Source: Pseudomonas asuensis
GTDB lineage: Bacteria; Pseudomonadota; Gammaproteobacteria; Pseudomonadales; Pseudomonadaceae
Assembly: GCF_014646755.1 (NCBI RefSeq)
Contig: NZ_BMNW01000006.1
Location: 121,745 to 185,744 of the forward strand
Reading direction: 5' to 3'
DNA length: 64,000 nucleotides
Positions within the stretch are counted from its first letter, which is position 1. Each line of letters begins with the position of its first letter. The notes under the pieces were generated by a model that saw only the letters and a program-made list of their open reading frames with translations, was not told the origin of the DNA and ran no database searches. Position numbers and translations under genes: made by a program. This document shows positions 28,123 through 37,317 of this stretch, in pieces.

Positions 28123-28758
28123 CTAACGTAAATGATCCAGTGCCCACACAGCCGCTTCAACACGGGATCGGAAGCCAAGCTTATGCAGCAGGTTCTTGAC
28201 GTGAACCTTGACTGTGCCTTCTGTGATACCCAGTTTGCTGCCGATAACCTTGTTGCTGATCCCGGTTGCAATCATTTTCAGTACCTGGCGCTCTCGCTCC
28301 GTTAGCTCAACCTGGGAGACGGAAGGCGCCCGTAGCGCCTGAGCCAGCACACGCGTTAATGTCGGGCTCACCACCAGCGAGCCGTTCAGTACCTCTAGCA
28401 CCTGCTGGATCAGCATCTCTGGCTCCATATCTTTAAGTAGGTAACCCTCTGCACCCAGGCGTAGGGCGTTACGAATGTCCTGTTCGTCATCGGATACGGT
28501 AAAAAGCAGGATTTTGCCGCTGTACCCCTGTTCTCTCAGCCGCTTGAGCGTTTCCACTCCGTTGAGGCGAGGCATGTTGTTATCAAGCAGCACTAGGTCA
28601 GGTTGCAAGGGCTTGATCTGCTCCAATGCTTCAAGGCCGTCACTGGCTTCACCGATAACGCTGAGCGACTCATCCATTTCCAGGAGCTGCTTGAGGCCAC
28701 GTCGCATCATAGGGTGGTCATCAACAAGAAACAGTCGATAAGTGCTGGCGGTATTCAT
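28123..28758 (-). CDS. narL: Nitrate/nitrite response regulator NarL
   Basis: 211 residues. Receiver: LVDDHPMMRRGL, phospho-acceptor D59 in LVLLDNNMPRLNG (same position as E. coli NarL), and the Lys in YLLKDMEPE. A LuxR-type helix-turn-helix follows (LTERERQVLKMIATGISNKV, GITEGTVKVHVKNLLHKLG). It overlaps the narX stop by an ATGA. When phosphorylated by NarX it should activate the divergent narK1K2GHJI operon. A matching 7-2-7 NarL site is present at 30671-30686. Confidence 0.95.
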   Translation of the reverse strand: MNTASTYRLFLVDDHPMMRRGLKQLLEMDESLSVIGEASDGLEALEQIKPLQPDLVLLDNNMPRLNGVETLKRLREQGYSGKILLFTVSDDEQDIRNALRLGAEGYLLKDMEPEMLIQQVLEVLNGSLVVSPTLTRVLAQALRAPSVSQVELTERERQVLKMIATGISNKVIGSKLGITEGTVKVHVKNLLHKLGFRSRVEAAVWALDHLR

Positions 28759-30557
28759 GATAATCCCTGCACGGCATGATGGCCGAGAAAGTGAGGTGCG
28801 AAAACAAGTTCAACGCGTGTTCCGTTAGGATGTCGAGGCTGAATACTGAGCTGTCCGCGCAGGCTGCTGGCACGCTCTTGCATGATGGTCAAGCCGTAGT
28901 GCTGCCGCGAATCGAAGTCCGGATCAATGCCGCAACCGTCGTCTTCAATGCACAGATGAATATTTTCTGCCTGCTGCTCAAGGCGTACCCAGACGCGTCT
29001 GGCATGAGCATGTCGCGCACAGTTTGACAGTGCTTCTCGCACGATCTGCAAGAGATGAATCTGTTCGTTGGCGGCCAGCGTAAAGGCCAATGAGGTGCGC
29101 TCAAGTAACACTTCAAAGCCGCCGCGCTCGGCGAATTCTTTTACGGTATCGTCCAGCGCCTGCTCCAGACCACCTTCCTGAATGCGCAGGCGGAAGGTAG
29201 TCAATAGTTCGCGTAATTGGCGATAAGCACTGTTGAGACCGTCGCGGATTTCTTCGCTGACCTGCTCAAGGCGATCGACAGGTTCGCCACGACGGATCAG
29301 CGCCTGCAGGCGGCTCACCTGAAGCTTCATATACGACAAGGCCTGGGCCAGGGAGTCATGCAGTTCCCGCGCAATAATGGCACGTTCTTCGAGCAACAAG
29401 AGGCGATGGTCCTGTTCACGTTGTCGCTCAAGCGATAGCGAGGTGCCAATGAGGTTGCATAGGGCTTCGATGAGCCGTTCTTCCCAGGGATGCGGCAAGC
29501 GTCCGTCCAGATACCGGGCGCGCAGCTCACCCAGGGTATTGCCCTGGTTGCTGATAAGGTAGGTTTGCAGCTGACCCGCATGATGGCGTTCGCAACTGGC
29601 GCAATCGTTACGCGAGCAGATCTCGCGCGATTGATTGCCATGCAGGGCAATCAAATGATCGGCAGGCTCCAGGGCATGACCGCGCAGGCAAAGCGTTAGC
29701 CTAAGACCAGGCAAACGTTGCTGAAAGCTGTCGATCAGCGCGTTCAGCTGGTCTGCATTGGCAGCGCTTCCCGCAAGGTTCCGGCTACTCTGATACAAGA
29801 GCTCAAGTGCAGCGTTAGCCTGCGCGAGGCTCTGGGTTTTCTGTTCGACCCGACTTTCGAGTGTTCGGTGTGAGTCTTCGATCGCTTCAGCCATGGCATT
29901 GAAACTCACTGCCATCTGCCCTAGTTCGTCGTCGGAGCGGTAATTGATGCGGGCGTCGAACTGACCTGCCCGAAACCGCTCGGTTGCGCCTACCAGTTCC
30001 TGCAAGGGAGTGATAACGCTACTGAATAACTCGTACATTCCAATTAGCAGGATAATGACGATCGAAATAAGGGCTGCCCCCTGAATGGCCTGCTGCCAGA
30101 TTTGTCGCCGTTCGCTCTGATGCTGCAGGAGCATGACGAAACGGTCCAGCTGCTCAACGAAAATGTCGGCCTGTTGCTGAAAGACGACAGGTTGCTGCGC
30201 CTTCAATGCCGGTTTTAGATGGTCTTCCCAGTTATTTTCCAGAGCAGTGAAACTCTGACGTAGCAATGACTGGTCATCACGCTGGACCAGGCGAAATAGG
30301 GCAGGGCTGTGCAGCCGCTGCTCCAGGTCGTGTTGCAGCGTTTGGATTATGGAGTCTGCTGCCCTGGCTTCAAGTTTCCAACTCAGCCGATAAGTAGCCA
30401 TGCGCAGGGAGCCTGCCGTATTGATGGCGGCTGCATCCTTTTCAGTCACCCAGGCCATTAAGCCTGCACTGATGGTGCTGGCTAACGCCAGGGTGGAGAT
30501 GAGGATGACTGCAAGCCCTGCACGCGCCGGAAGGGAGCTCTTGAACCAGTGAAACAT
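28755..30557 (-). CDS. narX: Nitrate/nitrite sensor histidine kinase NarX
   Basis: 600 residues. Two membrane helices (about 14-36 and 158-178) enclose a periplasmic sensor that begins with the P-box AAAINTAGSLRMATYRLSW, the nitrate-binding sequence of NarX/NarQ. A HAMP domain follows (about 180-235), then a Cys-containing central module (CSRNDCASC), a HisKA_3 dimerisation domain with phospho-His in ARELHDSLAQALSYMK, and a HATPase with EDDGCGI. GGGAGG lies five bases before ATG. It is the first gene of narXL, divergent from narK1. Confidence 0.95.
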   Translation of the reverse strand: MFHWFKSSLPARAGLAVILISTLALASTISAGLMAWVTEKDAAAINTAGSLRMATYRLSWKLEARAADSIIQTLQHDLEQRLHSPALFRLVQRDDQSLLRQSFTALENNWEDHLKPALKAQQPVVFQQQADIFVEQLDRFVMLLQHQSERRQIWQQAIQGAALISIVIILLIGMYELFSSVITPLQELVGATERFRAGQFDARINYRSDDELGQMAVSFNAMAEAIEDSHRTLESRVEQKTQSLAQANAALELLYQSSRNLAGSAANADQLNALIDSFQQRLPGLRLTLCLRGHALEPADHLIALHGNQSREICSRNDCASCERHHAGQLQTYLISNQGNTLGELRARYLDGRLPHPWEERLIEALCNLIGTSLSLERQREQDHRLLLLEERAIIARELHDSLAQALSYMKLQVSRLQALIRRGEPVDRLEQVSEEIRDGLNSAYRQLRELLTTFRLRIQEGGLEQALDDTVKEFAERGGFEVLLERTSLAFTLAANEQIHLLQIVREALSNCARHAHARRVWVRLEQQAENIHLCIEDDGCGIDPDFDSRQHYGLTIMQERASSLRGQLSIQPRHPNGTRVELVFAPHFLGHHAVQGLS

Positions 30558-30670
30558 CTATCCCTCCCTGGGATACCTCCAAAGAGTTCGCTAGGGGTAC
30601 CTGTTGCGCTTTCAGTGTCAGAAAATATATTAACTATTTGTATTCAAAGACTATTTTTGCTTTTGTCTCC

Positions 30671-30686
30671 TACCTCCGAAGAGGTA
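30671..30686 (+). promoter_or_regulatory. NarL 7-2-7 binding site
   Basis: TACCTCC-GA-AGAGGTA. The right heptamer read on the minus strand is TACCTCT, a perfect match to the NarL heptamer TACYYMT. The left heptamer differs only at the last base. Spacing of two bases is the 7-2-7 arrangement preferred by phospho-NarL. It lies between narX and narK1, with its centre 53 bases upstream of the Anr/FNR box centre. Confidence 0.75.
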
Positions 30687-30724
30687 GAGGGCGTCATCAT
30701 AGGAAGTTGACTGGCGGTTTGATA

Positions 30725-30738
30725 TTGATCTGCGTCAA
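30725..30738 (+). promoter_or_regulatory. Anr/FNR-type anaerobic activator box
   Basis: TTGATCTGCGTCAA matches the FNR/Anr consensus TTGAT-N4-ATCAA with one mismatch. Its centre is about 62 bases upstream of the narK1 start codon, a placement that fits a class II activator site (near -41.5) with a short 5' leader. It should confer oxygen control on the nitrate reductase operon. Confidence 0.78.
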
Positions 30739-30793
30739 CGTTTGACCTGCTGTCATCTCTAGTCTCGCCCCTATCGACCAGGAGGGCGGGATC

Positions 30794-32047
30794 ATGGGCA
30801 GTGAGAAAATACAGAAAGGAATGGCACTAGGGATGAGTACCCTGGCCTTTACGCTGTGTTTCATGGTCTGGATGATGTTCGCGGTATTGGGCGTACCCAT
30901 CAAGACGCTGCTTCAACTCAGCGAAACAGAGTTTGGCTTGCTGGCGGCGACGCCCGTCCTTACCGGCTCCCTGATCCGGTTGCCGCTCGGCATGCTTACC
31001 GACCGCTTTGGTGGTCGTCCTGTCTTTTTTATCCTGATGCTGGTCTGCGTGCTACCCATTTACCTGGTCAGCTATGCACGCGAATACTGGCAGTTCCTCG
31101 TTCTTGGCCTGTTTGTAGGGCTAGCTGGAGGCTCGTTCTCTGTAGGAATTGCCTATGTGGCGAAGTGGTTTGACTCCTCTGCCCAGGGCCTGGCCATGGG
31201 AATCTTTGGCGCGGGAAACGCAGGGTCTGCGCTAACCAAGTTTGTGGCGCCAGCTATTATCGCAGCAGCCAGCTGGCAAATGGTTCCAAAGGTCTACTCC
31301 GTCATCCTTTTCATCATGGCGCTGCTGTTCTGGTTTTTCACAACCAATGACAAGGCGCCCCGTACGACCCATGCCCCTTCCATGCGAGCACAGCTTCGCA
31401 TGCTCAAGGACCCGACTGTATTGCGGTACTGCCAGTATTACTCGATTGTCTTTGGCGGATACGTTGCGCTGGCGCTATGGATGACCAAGTATTACGTGCA
31501 GGAGTATGGGTTAAGCCTGCAGACCGCTGCTGTCCTGGCAGCCTGCTTCTCTCTGCCAGGCGGCATCCTGCGTGCCGTAGGGGGCTGGATGTCGGACCGG
31601 TTTGGCGCCCACAGCGTGACCTGGTGGGTGCTATGGGTCAGCTGGGTATGCCTGTTCCTGCTCTCTATCCCTCAAACCGCATTGACCATTCAAACCGCTA
31701 ATGGCCCGCAGACCTACGAAATCGGCCCTAACGTTTATGTCTTCACCGTGCTCATGTTTGTCATGGGCGCCGCCTGGGCGTTTGGCAAGGCATCCGTCTT
31801 TAAGTACATCGCCAACGACTACCCCGATCACATGGGTGCCATCGCCGGCATCGTCGGCCTTGCCGGTGGGCTTGGTGGCTTCGTTCTACCCATTCTCTTT
31901 GGCGCGCTGGTCGACCTGACCGGCATCCGCAGTTCCTGTTTCGTATTGCTGTATGGCGCGGTGTGGGTCTCGCTGATCTGGATGTACCTAAGCGAGGTAC
32001 GCCAGACCCCTGTCTTTGGCCAGGCACGCGCTGCCTCCCTTTCCTGA
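30794..32047 (+). CDS. narK1: Nitrate/nitrite transporter NarK1 (MFS)
   Basis: 417 residues, about 12 transmembrane helices of the nitrate/nitrite porter family. Signature regions are GMLTDRFGGRPVF (MFS loop 2-3), GLAGGSFSVGIAYVAKWF and GIFGAGNAGSALT. NarK1-type proteins are thought to take up nitrate with protons. GGAGG lies eight bases before ATG. It is the first gene of the nar operon and is followed 14 bases later by a second NarK, as in Pseudomonas. Confidence 0.93.
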   Translation: MGSEKIQKGMALGMSTLAFTLCFMVWMMFAVLGVPIKTLLQLSETEFGLLAATPVLTGSLIRLPLGMLTDRFGGRPVFFILMLVCVLPIYLVSYAREYWQFLVLGLFVGLAGGSFSVGIAYVAKWFDSSAQGLAMGIFGAGNAGSALTKFVAPAIIAAASWQMVPKVYSVILFIMALLFWFFTTNDKAPRTTHAPSMRAQLRMLKDPTVLRYCQYYSIVFGGYVALALWMTKYYVQEYGLSLQTAAVLAACFSLPGGILRAVGGWMSDRFGAHSVTWWVLWVSWVCLFLLSIPQTALTIQTANGPQTYEIGPNVYVFTVLMFVMGAAWAFGKASVFKYIANDYPDHMGAIAGIVGLAGGLGGFVLPILFGALVDLTGIRSSCFVLLYGAVWVSLIWMYLSEVRQTPVFGQARAASLS

Positions 32048-32067
32048 CCTTTTGAAGGAGAATGATG

Positions 32068-33483
32068 ATGACCGTGATCAAGCACCCAGCGGTAGGGCAG
32101 CTGCCCAAGCAGGGGCCGGTAATCGATGACTGGCGACCAGAGGATCCTCAGTTCTGGGGGCACACCGGCAAGGCGATAGCGACACGGAACCTGTGGATTT
32201 CCATTCCGGCGCTGTTGTTGTCTTTTGCCGTGTGGATGGTTTGGAGCACCGTAATTGTACGGCTCAACGCCATTGGTTTTGGCTTCACCACAGACCAGTT
32301 GTTCTGGTTGGCAGCCTTGCCAGGACTATCTGGCGCAGCGCTACGGGTTTTTTACTCGTTCATGGTCCCGATCTTTGGCGGACGTCGCTGGACTACCGTG
32401 AGTACGCTTTCCCTGCTGATTCCCTCCTTGTGGATGGGATTTGCCGTCCAGAATACCGGGACGCCCTATAGCATATTCGTGATCATTGCCTTGCTGTGTG
32501 GCCTAGGGGGCGGCAACTTTGCTTCCAGCATGTCCAATATCAGCTTCTTCTTTCCAAAGTCCCAGCAAGGCACTGCGCTGGGGCTGAATGCCGGGCTCGG
32601 TAACCTCGGCGTTTCGGTCATGCAGTTCAGCGTACCGCTGGTGGTATCTCTGGGGCTATTCGGGGCGGCAGGCGGTGCACCGCAACAGCTAACCGATGGC
32701 TCTGTGCAATGGCTGCAGAACGCAGGCTTTCTCTGGGTGCCGCCTATTGTGCTGGTCTCTCTGGCTGCGTGGTTCGGGATGAACGACCTGACCTGTGCCA
32801 AGGCGTCATTTCGTGAGCAGTCTGTCATCTTTACCCGCAAGCACAACTGGCTGATGTGCTGGCTGTATCTTGCGACTTTCGGCTCCTTTATTGGTTTTGC
32901 GGCCGCCTTTCCGCTGCTGATCAAGACCTCTTTCCCAGACATCAATGCACTCAAGTTCGCCTTTCTGGGTCCACTGGTAGGTGCCCTGGCACGGCCATTG
33001 GGCGGTTGGGTGGCCGACAAGCTGGGGGGCGCCCGCGTCACGCTATGGAACTTCATTCTGATGATCGTAGCGGTCTTCGGCGTCATGCACTTCCTGCCAA
33101 GCCACGGGAGCGAAGGGAATTTCTATGGCTTCCTGGCGGTGTTCATGCTGCTTTTCGTTACTACCGGGATTGGCAATGGCTCCACCTTCCGCATGATCCC
33201 TGTGATCTTCCGCCTGTTTCATGAGCGTGTCAGTGCAGGCAAAAGCTCGGCTGATCGGGAGCAGGCGCAGCGGCAGGCGGGCAAAGAGTCCGCTGCGGTA
33301 CTGGGCTTCAGCTCGGCGGTCGGCGCGTTTGGCGCCTTCTTCATCCCTAAAGCATTCGGCACGTCCATTGCCCTGAGTGGTGGCCCTGAAATAGCCATGT
33401 ACGGGTTCGTCGTCTACTACGTGACCTGCCTCTTCGTGACCTGGTGGTGGTACTCGCGCAAAGGGGCCGAGACACCCTGCTAG
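32068..33483 (+). CDS. narK2: Nitrate/nitrite antiporter NarK2 (MFS)
   Basis: About 471 residues, with some 12 membrane helices and an N-terminal hydrophilic tail of about 45 residues. Nitrate-porter signatures include GLGGGNFASSMSNISFFFP and GLNAGLGNLGVSVMQF. NarK2-type proteins exchange nitrate for nitrite and dominate during denitrifying growth. Three ATG codons in a row lie at 32062-32070. The third is preferred because AAGGAG is then eight bases upstream. The gene is longer than narK1 because of the tail and an expanded loop near 400. Confidence 0.92.
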   Translation: MTVIKHPAVGQLPKQGPVIDDWRPEDPQFWGHTGKAIATRNLWISIPALLLSFAVWMVWSTVIVRLNAIGFGFTTDQLFWLAALPGLSGAALRVFYSFMVPIFGGRRWTTVSTLSLLIPSLWMGFAVQNTGTPYSIFVIIALLCGLGGGNFASSMSNISFFFPKSQQGTALGLNAGLGNLGVSVMQFSVPLVVSLGLFGAAGGAPQQLTDGSVQWLQNAGFLWVPPIVLVSLAAWFGMNDLTCAKASFREQSVIFTRKHNWLMCWLYLATFGSFIGFAAAFPLLIKTSFPDINALKFAFLGPLVGALARPLGGWVADKLGGARVTLWNFILMIVAVFGVMHFLPSHGSEGNFYGFLAVFMLLFVTTGIGNGSTFRMIPVIFRLFHERVSAGKSSADREQAQRQAGKESAAVLGFSSAVGAFGAFFIPKAFGTSIALSGGPEIAMYGFVVYYVTCLFVTWWWYSRKGAETPC

Positions 33484-33551
33484 ACGCCTGCCACTTAGAA
33501 CATTGATGACCGGGCGCCGCACGGCGAGCGCCCACCTGAGAGGATATAACC

Positions 33552-36500
33552 ATGAGTCATCTACTCGACCAACTGCGCTTCTTCAACCGCAAGCAGGGTG
33601 AATTTGCCGACGGGCATGGTGAGACGCGCCTGGAGTCCCGTGACTGGGAAAATATCTATCGCTCACGTTGGCAGTACGACAAGATCGTACGTTCCACTCA
33701 CGGTGTGAATTGCACCGGCTCCTGCTCCTGGAAGATCTATGTCAAGAATGGGCTGATTACCTGGGAGACGCAGCAGACTGACTATCCACGCACTCGTAAT
33801 GACCTGCCCAACCACGAGCCACGGGGCTGTCCGCGTGGGGCCAGTTACAGCTGGTACATCTATAGTGCCAACCGTCTCAAGTATCCCAAGATTCGCAAGC
33901 CGCTCTTAAAGCTCTGGCGAGAAGCTCGTCTTAGCTTATCGCCTGTGGAAGCCTGGGCAAGCATCGTTGAGGATAAGGCGAAGGCAGAGTCCTACAAGAG
34001 CAAGCGGGGCATGGGTGGTTTTATCCGCTCCAGCTGGGAGGAAGCGAACGAGCTGATTGCCGCCGCCAACCTGTACACCATCAAGCAGTATGGCCCGGAT
34101 CGGGTGGTGGGCTTCTCACCCATTCCAGCCATGTCCATGGTGAGTTACGCTGCTGGCGCGCGCTACCTTTCGCTCATCGGCGGAGTGTGCCTGAGCTTTT
34201 ATGACTGGTACTGCGACCTGCCTCCTGCCTCTCCGCAAGTGTGGGGTGAGCAAACTGACGTGCCAGAGTCGGCTGACTGGTACAACTCCAACTACATTAT
34301 CGCCTGGGGCTCCAACGTCCCGCAGACCCGTACCCCGGATGCGCACTTCTTTACTGAGGTTCGCTACAAGGGCACCAAGACCGTTTCGATCACGCCTGAC
34401 TACTCTGAAGTGGCCAAGCTGACCGACCTTTGGCTCAACCCCAAGCAAGGCACTGACGCCGCCCTGGCACAAGCCTTCAATCATGTGATCTTCAAGGAGT
34501 TTCATCTCGAAAAACCCAGCCCCTATTTCCAGGACTATGCCAAGCGCTATACCGATCTCCCCATGCTGGTACTGCTGGAGCCTTATGGAGATGGCTACAA
34601 GGCGGATCGCTTCCTACGGGCATGGGATCTGGCTGACAACCTGGGGCAGGACAACAATCCCGAGTGGAAAACCGTTGCCCTGGATGCGACGGGTGAGTTG
34701 GTCTCTCCACAGGGGTCGATTGGTTATCGCTGGGGCGAGAAGGGCAAGTGGAACATCGAATCGCGTGAAGGCGGTCAGGGCCGGGAAGTCGACCTGACGC
34801 TGAGCCTGATCGACAGCGGCAACTATGCCGAAGTAGGGTTTCCTTACTTTGGTGGGCAGAGCCATGAGCACTTCCCGCATGTGCCAGGCGATGCAGTGCA
34901 ATACCGCCGGGTTCCAAGCCGCATGATTACGCTGGCCGACGGCTCCCTCGCGCAGGTTGCCACCGTTTTCGATCTGATGGCCGCTAATCTAGGGATCGAC
35001 CGGGGTTTGGGCGGCGATCATGTCGCGCGGGACTACAACGATGCCAGCGTGCCTGGAACACCGGCCTGGCAGGAGCAGATCACCGGCGTGAGCCGTGAAA
35101 GAGCTATCCAGATTGCCCGTGAGTTTGCCGATAACGCCGACAAGACCCGTGGCCGGTCGATGATCATTGTTGGCGCGGCCATGAACCATTGGTATCACAT
35201 GGACATGAACTACCGGGGCCTGATCAACATGCTCATGTTGTGTGGCTGCGTAGGACAGACCGGGGGTGGCTGGGCGCACTATGTGGGACAGGAAAAGCTG
35301 CGCCCACAATGTGGGTGGCTGCCACTGGCCTTTGGCCTGGACTGGAGCCGCCCGCCCCGTCAGATGAACGGAACCAGCTTTTTCTATAACCATTCCTCAC
35401 AGTGGCGCCACGAGAAGATGAGCATTCATGAAGTGCTCTCGCCCATGGCCGACAAGTCTCAGTTTCCTGAGCATATGCTCGACTACAACATTCGTGCCGA
35501 GCGCGCCGGCTGGTTGCCCAGCGCGCCGCAGCTCAATCGTAATCCTCTGCAGATCACTCGGGAGGCGGCCGCAGCGGGTATGTCACCTGTCGATTACGTC
35601 ATCCAGTCGCTCAAGGATGGCTCGCTACGTTTTGCCTGCGAACAGCCGGACAACCCGGCCAACTTCCCCCGCAATATGTTCGTGTGGCGCTCGAACCTTC
35701 TGGGTAGCTCCGGCAAAGGCCATGAGTACATGCTCAAGTACCTGCTGGGCACCAAAAATGGCGTGATGAACGAAGACCTTGGCAAACGAGGTGGTTTCAA
35801 GCCTGCCGAGGCGGACTGGGTAGACGAGGGCGCCATTGGCAAGCTCGATCTGGTCACTACGCTGGACTTTCGCATGTCTTCCACCTGTGTGTACTCCGAC
35901 ATCGTCCTGCCTACTGCAACCTGGTACGAGAAGGACGACATGAACACATCGGACATGCACCCCTTTATCCATCCGCTTTCGGCAGCCATCGATCCGGCCT
36001 GGGAGTCCCGTTCCGATTGGGAGATCTACAAGGGCATCGCGAAAAAGTTTTCGGAACTGGCCGAGGGCGTATTGGGTGTCGAGCAGGATCTGGTAACGGT
36101 GCCGTTGCTGCACGACAGCCCCGGCGAACTGGCCCAGCCTTTTGGTGGCGCCGATTGGAAAACCGCTGGTGTGGATCCGGTACCCGGCAAAAATTGCCCG
36201 AACATGACGGTGGTCGAGCGTGACTACCCGGGAATCTACAAGAAGTTCACATCACTCGGGCCGCTGCTTGAAAAGCTGGGGAACGGTGGCAAGGGTATCA
36301 ACTGGAATACCCAGGACGAAGTGAAATTTCTGGGCGAGCTGAACTATCGGGTGAAGGATGAAGGCGTCAGCCAAGGTCGGCCCAGGATCGATTCGGCCAT
36401 TGATGCTGCTGAGGTCATTCTCTCATTGGCTCCGGAAACCAATGGTCACGTTGCTGTAAAAGCCTGGGCGGCGCTGTCTGAGTTCACCGGACGCGATCAC

Positions 36501-37307
36501 AGCCATCTGGCGCTGCCCAAGGAGCACGAAGCCATTCGTTTCCGTGACATTCAGGCTCAGCCGCGCAAGATCATCTCCAGCCCTACCTGGTCCGGTCTTG
36601 AAGATGAACACGTGAGCTACAACGCGGGCTACACCAACGTTCATGAGCTCATCCCGTGGCGCACCATCACCGGCCGCCAGCAATTCTTCCAGGATCACCC
36701 CTGGATGCAGGCCTTTGGTGAGCAGATGCAAAGCTACCGGCCGCCTATTAATACCCGGACCGTTGATTATGTGAAGGGCAAGAAGGGTAACGGCAATACC
36801 GAGATCGTTCTGAACTGGATCACTCCCCACCAGAAATGGGGCATTCACAGTACCTATACCGACAACCTCATCATGCTCACCCTGAGCCGCGGCGGGCCAA
36901 TCGTCTGGCTATCGGAGATCGACGCTAAAAAGGCCGATATCGAAGATAACGACTGGGTGGAGTGCTTCAATGCCAACGGCGCCCTGACAGCGCGTGCCGT
37001 GGTCAGCCAACGCGTCAAGGAAGGGATGATCATGATGTATCACGCTCAGGAGCGCATCGTGAACGTACCCGGCAGCGAGACCACCAAGACCCGCGGCGGT
37101 CATCACAATTCGGTTACCCGCGTGGTGCTCAAGCCCACCCACATGATCGGTGGCTACGCCCAGCAGGCCTATGGCTTCAACTACTACGGCACCGTGGGAT
37201 GTAACCGCGACGAGTTTGTCGTGGTGCGCAAGATGAAAGAGGTCGACTGGCTGGATGGCCCCAATGGCCATGCACTGCCACAGCCCCTGCCGACCCAACT
37301 GGATTGA
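33552..37307 (+). CDS. narG: Respiratory nitrate reductase alpha subunit NarG
   Basis: 1251 residues, full length. It contains the Mo-bis-MGD active site that reduces nitrate to nitrite at the cytoplasmic face of the membrane. The FS0 iron-sulfur cluster ligands are H50, C54, C58 (THGVNCTGSCSW) and C93 (EPRGCPRGASYSW), at the same positions as in E. coli NarG. Further conserved stretches include YDWYCDLPPASPQ near the molybdenum Asp, and the MoCo-binding region around RGGPIVWLSE and YAQQAYGFNYYGT near the C terminus. It is followed 10 bases later by narH. Confidence 0.97.
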   Translation: MSHLLDQLRFFNRKQGEFADGHGETRLESRDWENIYRSRWQYDKIVRSTHGVNCTGSCSWKIYVKNGLITWETQQTDYPRTRNDLPNHEPRGCPRGASYSWYIYSANRLKYPKIRKPLLKLWREARLSLSPVEAWASIVEDKAKAESYKSKRGMGGFIRSSWEEANELIAAANLYTIKQYGPDRVVGFSPIPAMSMVSYAAGARYLSLIGGVCLSFYDWYCDLPPASPQVWGEQTDVPESADWYNSNYIIAWGSNVPQTRTPDAHFFTEVRYKGTKTVSITPDYSEVAKLTDLWLNPKQGTDAALAQAFNHVIFKEFHLEKPSPYFQDYAKRYTDLPMLVLLEPYGDGYKADRFLRAWDLADNLGQDNNPEWKTVALDATGELVSPQGSIGYRWGEKGKWNIESREGGQGREVDLTLSLIDSGNYAEVGFPYFGGQSHEHFPHVPGDAVQYRRVPSRMITLADGSLAQVATVFDLMAANLGIDRGLGGDHVARDYNDASVPGTPAWQEQITGVSRERAIQIAREFADNADKTRGRSMIIVGAAMNHWYHMDMNYRGLINMLMLCGCVGQTGGGWAHYVGQEKLRPQCGWLPLAFGLDWSRPPRQMNGTSFFYNHSSQWRHEKMSIHEVLSPMADKSQFPEHMLDYNIRAERAGWLPSAPQLNRNPLQITREAAAAGMSPVDYVIQSLKDGSLRFACEQPDNPANFPRNMFVWRSNLLGSSGKGHEYMLKYLLGTKNGVMNEDLGKRGGFKPAEADWVDEGAIGKLDLVTTLDFRMSSTCVYSDIVLPTATWYEKDDMNTSDMHPFIHPLSAAIDPAWESRSDWEIYKGIAKKFSELAEGVLGVEQDLVTVPLLHDSPGELAQPFGGADWKTAGVDPVPGKNCPNMTVVERDYPGIYKKFTSLGPLLEKLGNGGKGINWNTQDEVKFLGELNYRVKDEGVSQGRPRIDSAIDAAEVILSLAPETNGHVAVKAWAALSEFTGRDHSHLALPKEHEAIRFRDIQAQPRKIISSPTWSGLEDEHVSYNAGYTNVHELIPWRTITGRQQFFQDHPWMQAFGEQMQSYRPPINTRTVDYVKGKKGNGNTEIVLNWITPHQKWGIHSTYTDNLIMLTLSRGGPIVWLSEIDAKKADIEDNDWVECFNANGALTARAVVSQRVKEGMIMMYHAQERIVNVPGSETTKTRGGHHNSVTRVVLKPTHMIGGYAQQAYGFNYYGTVGCNRDEFVVVRKMKEVDWLDGPNGHALPQPLPTQLD

Positions 37308-37317
37308 GGAAGTCATC

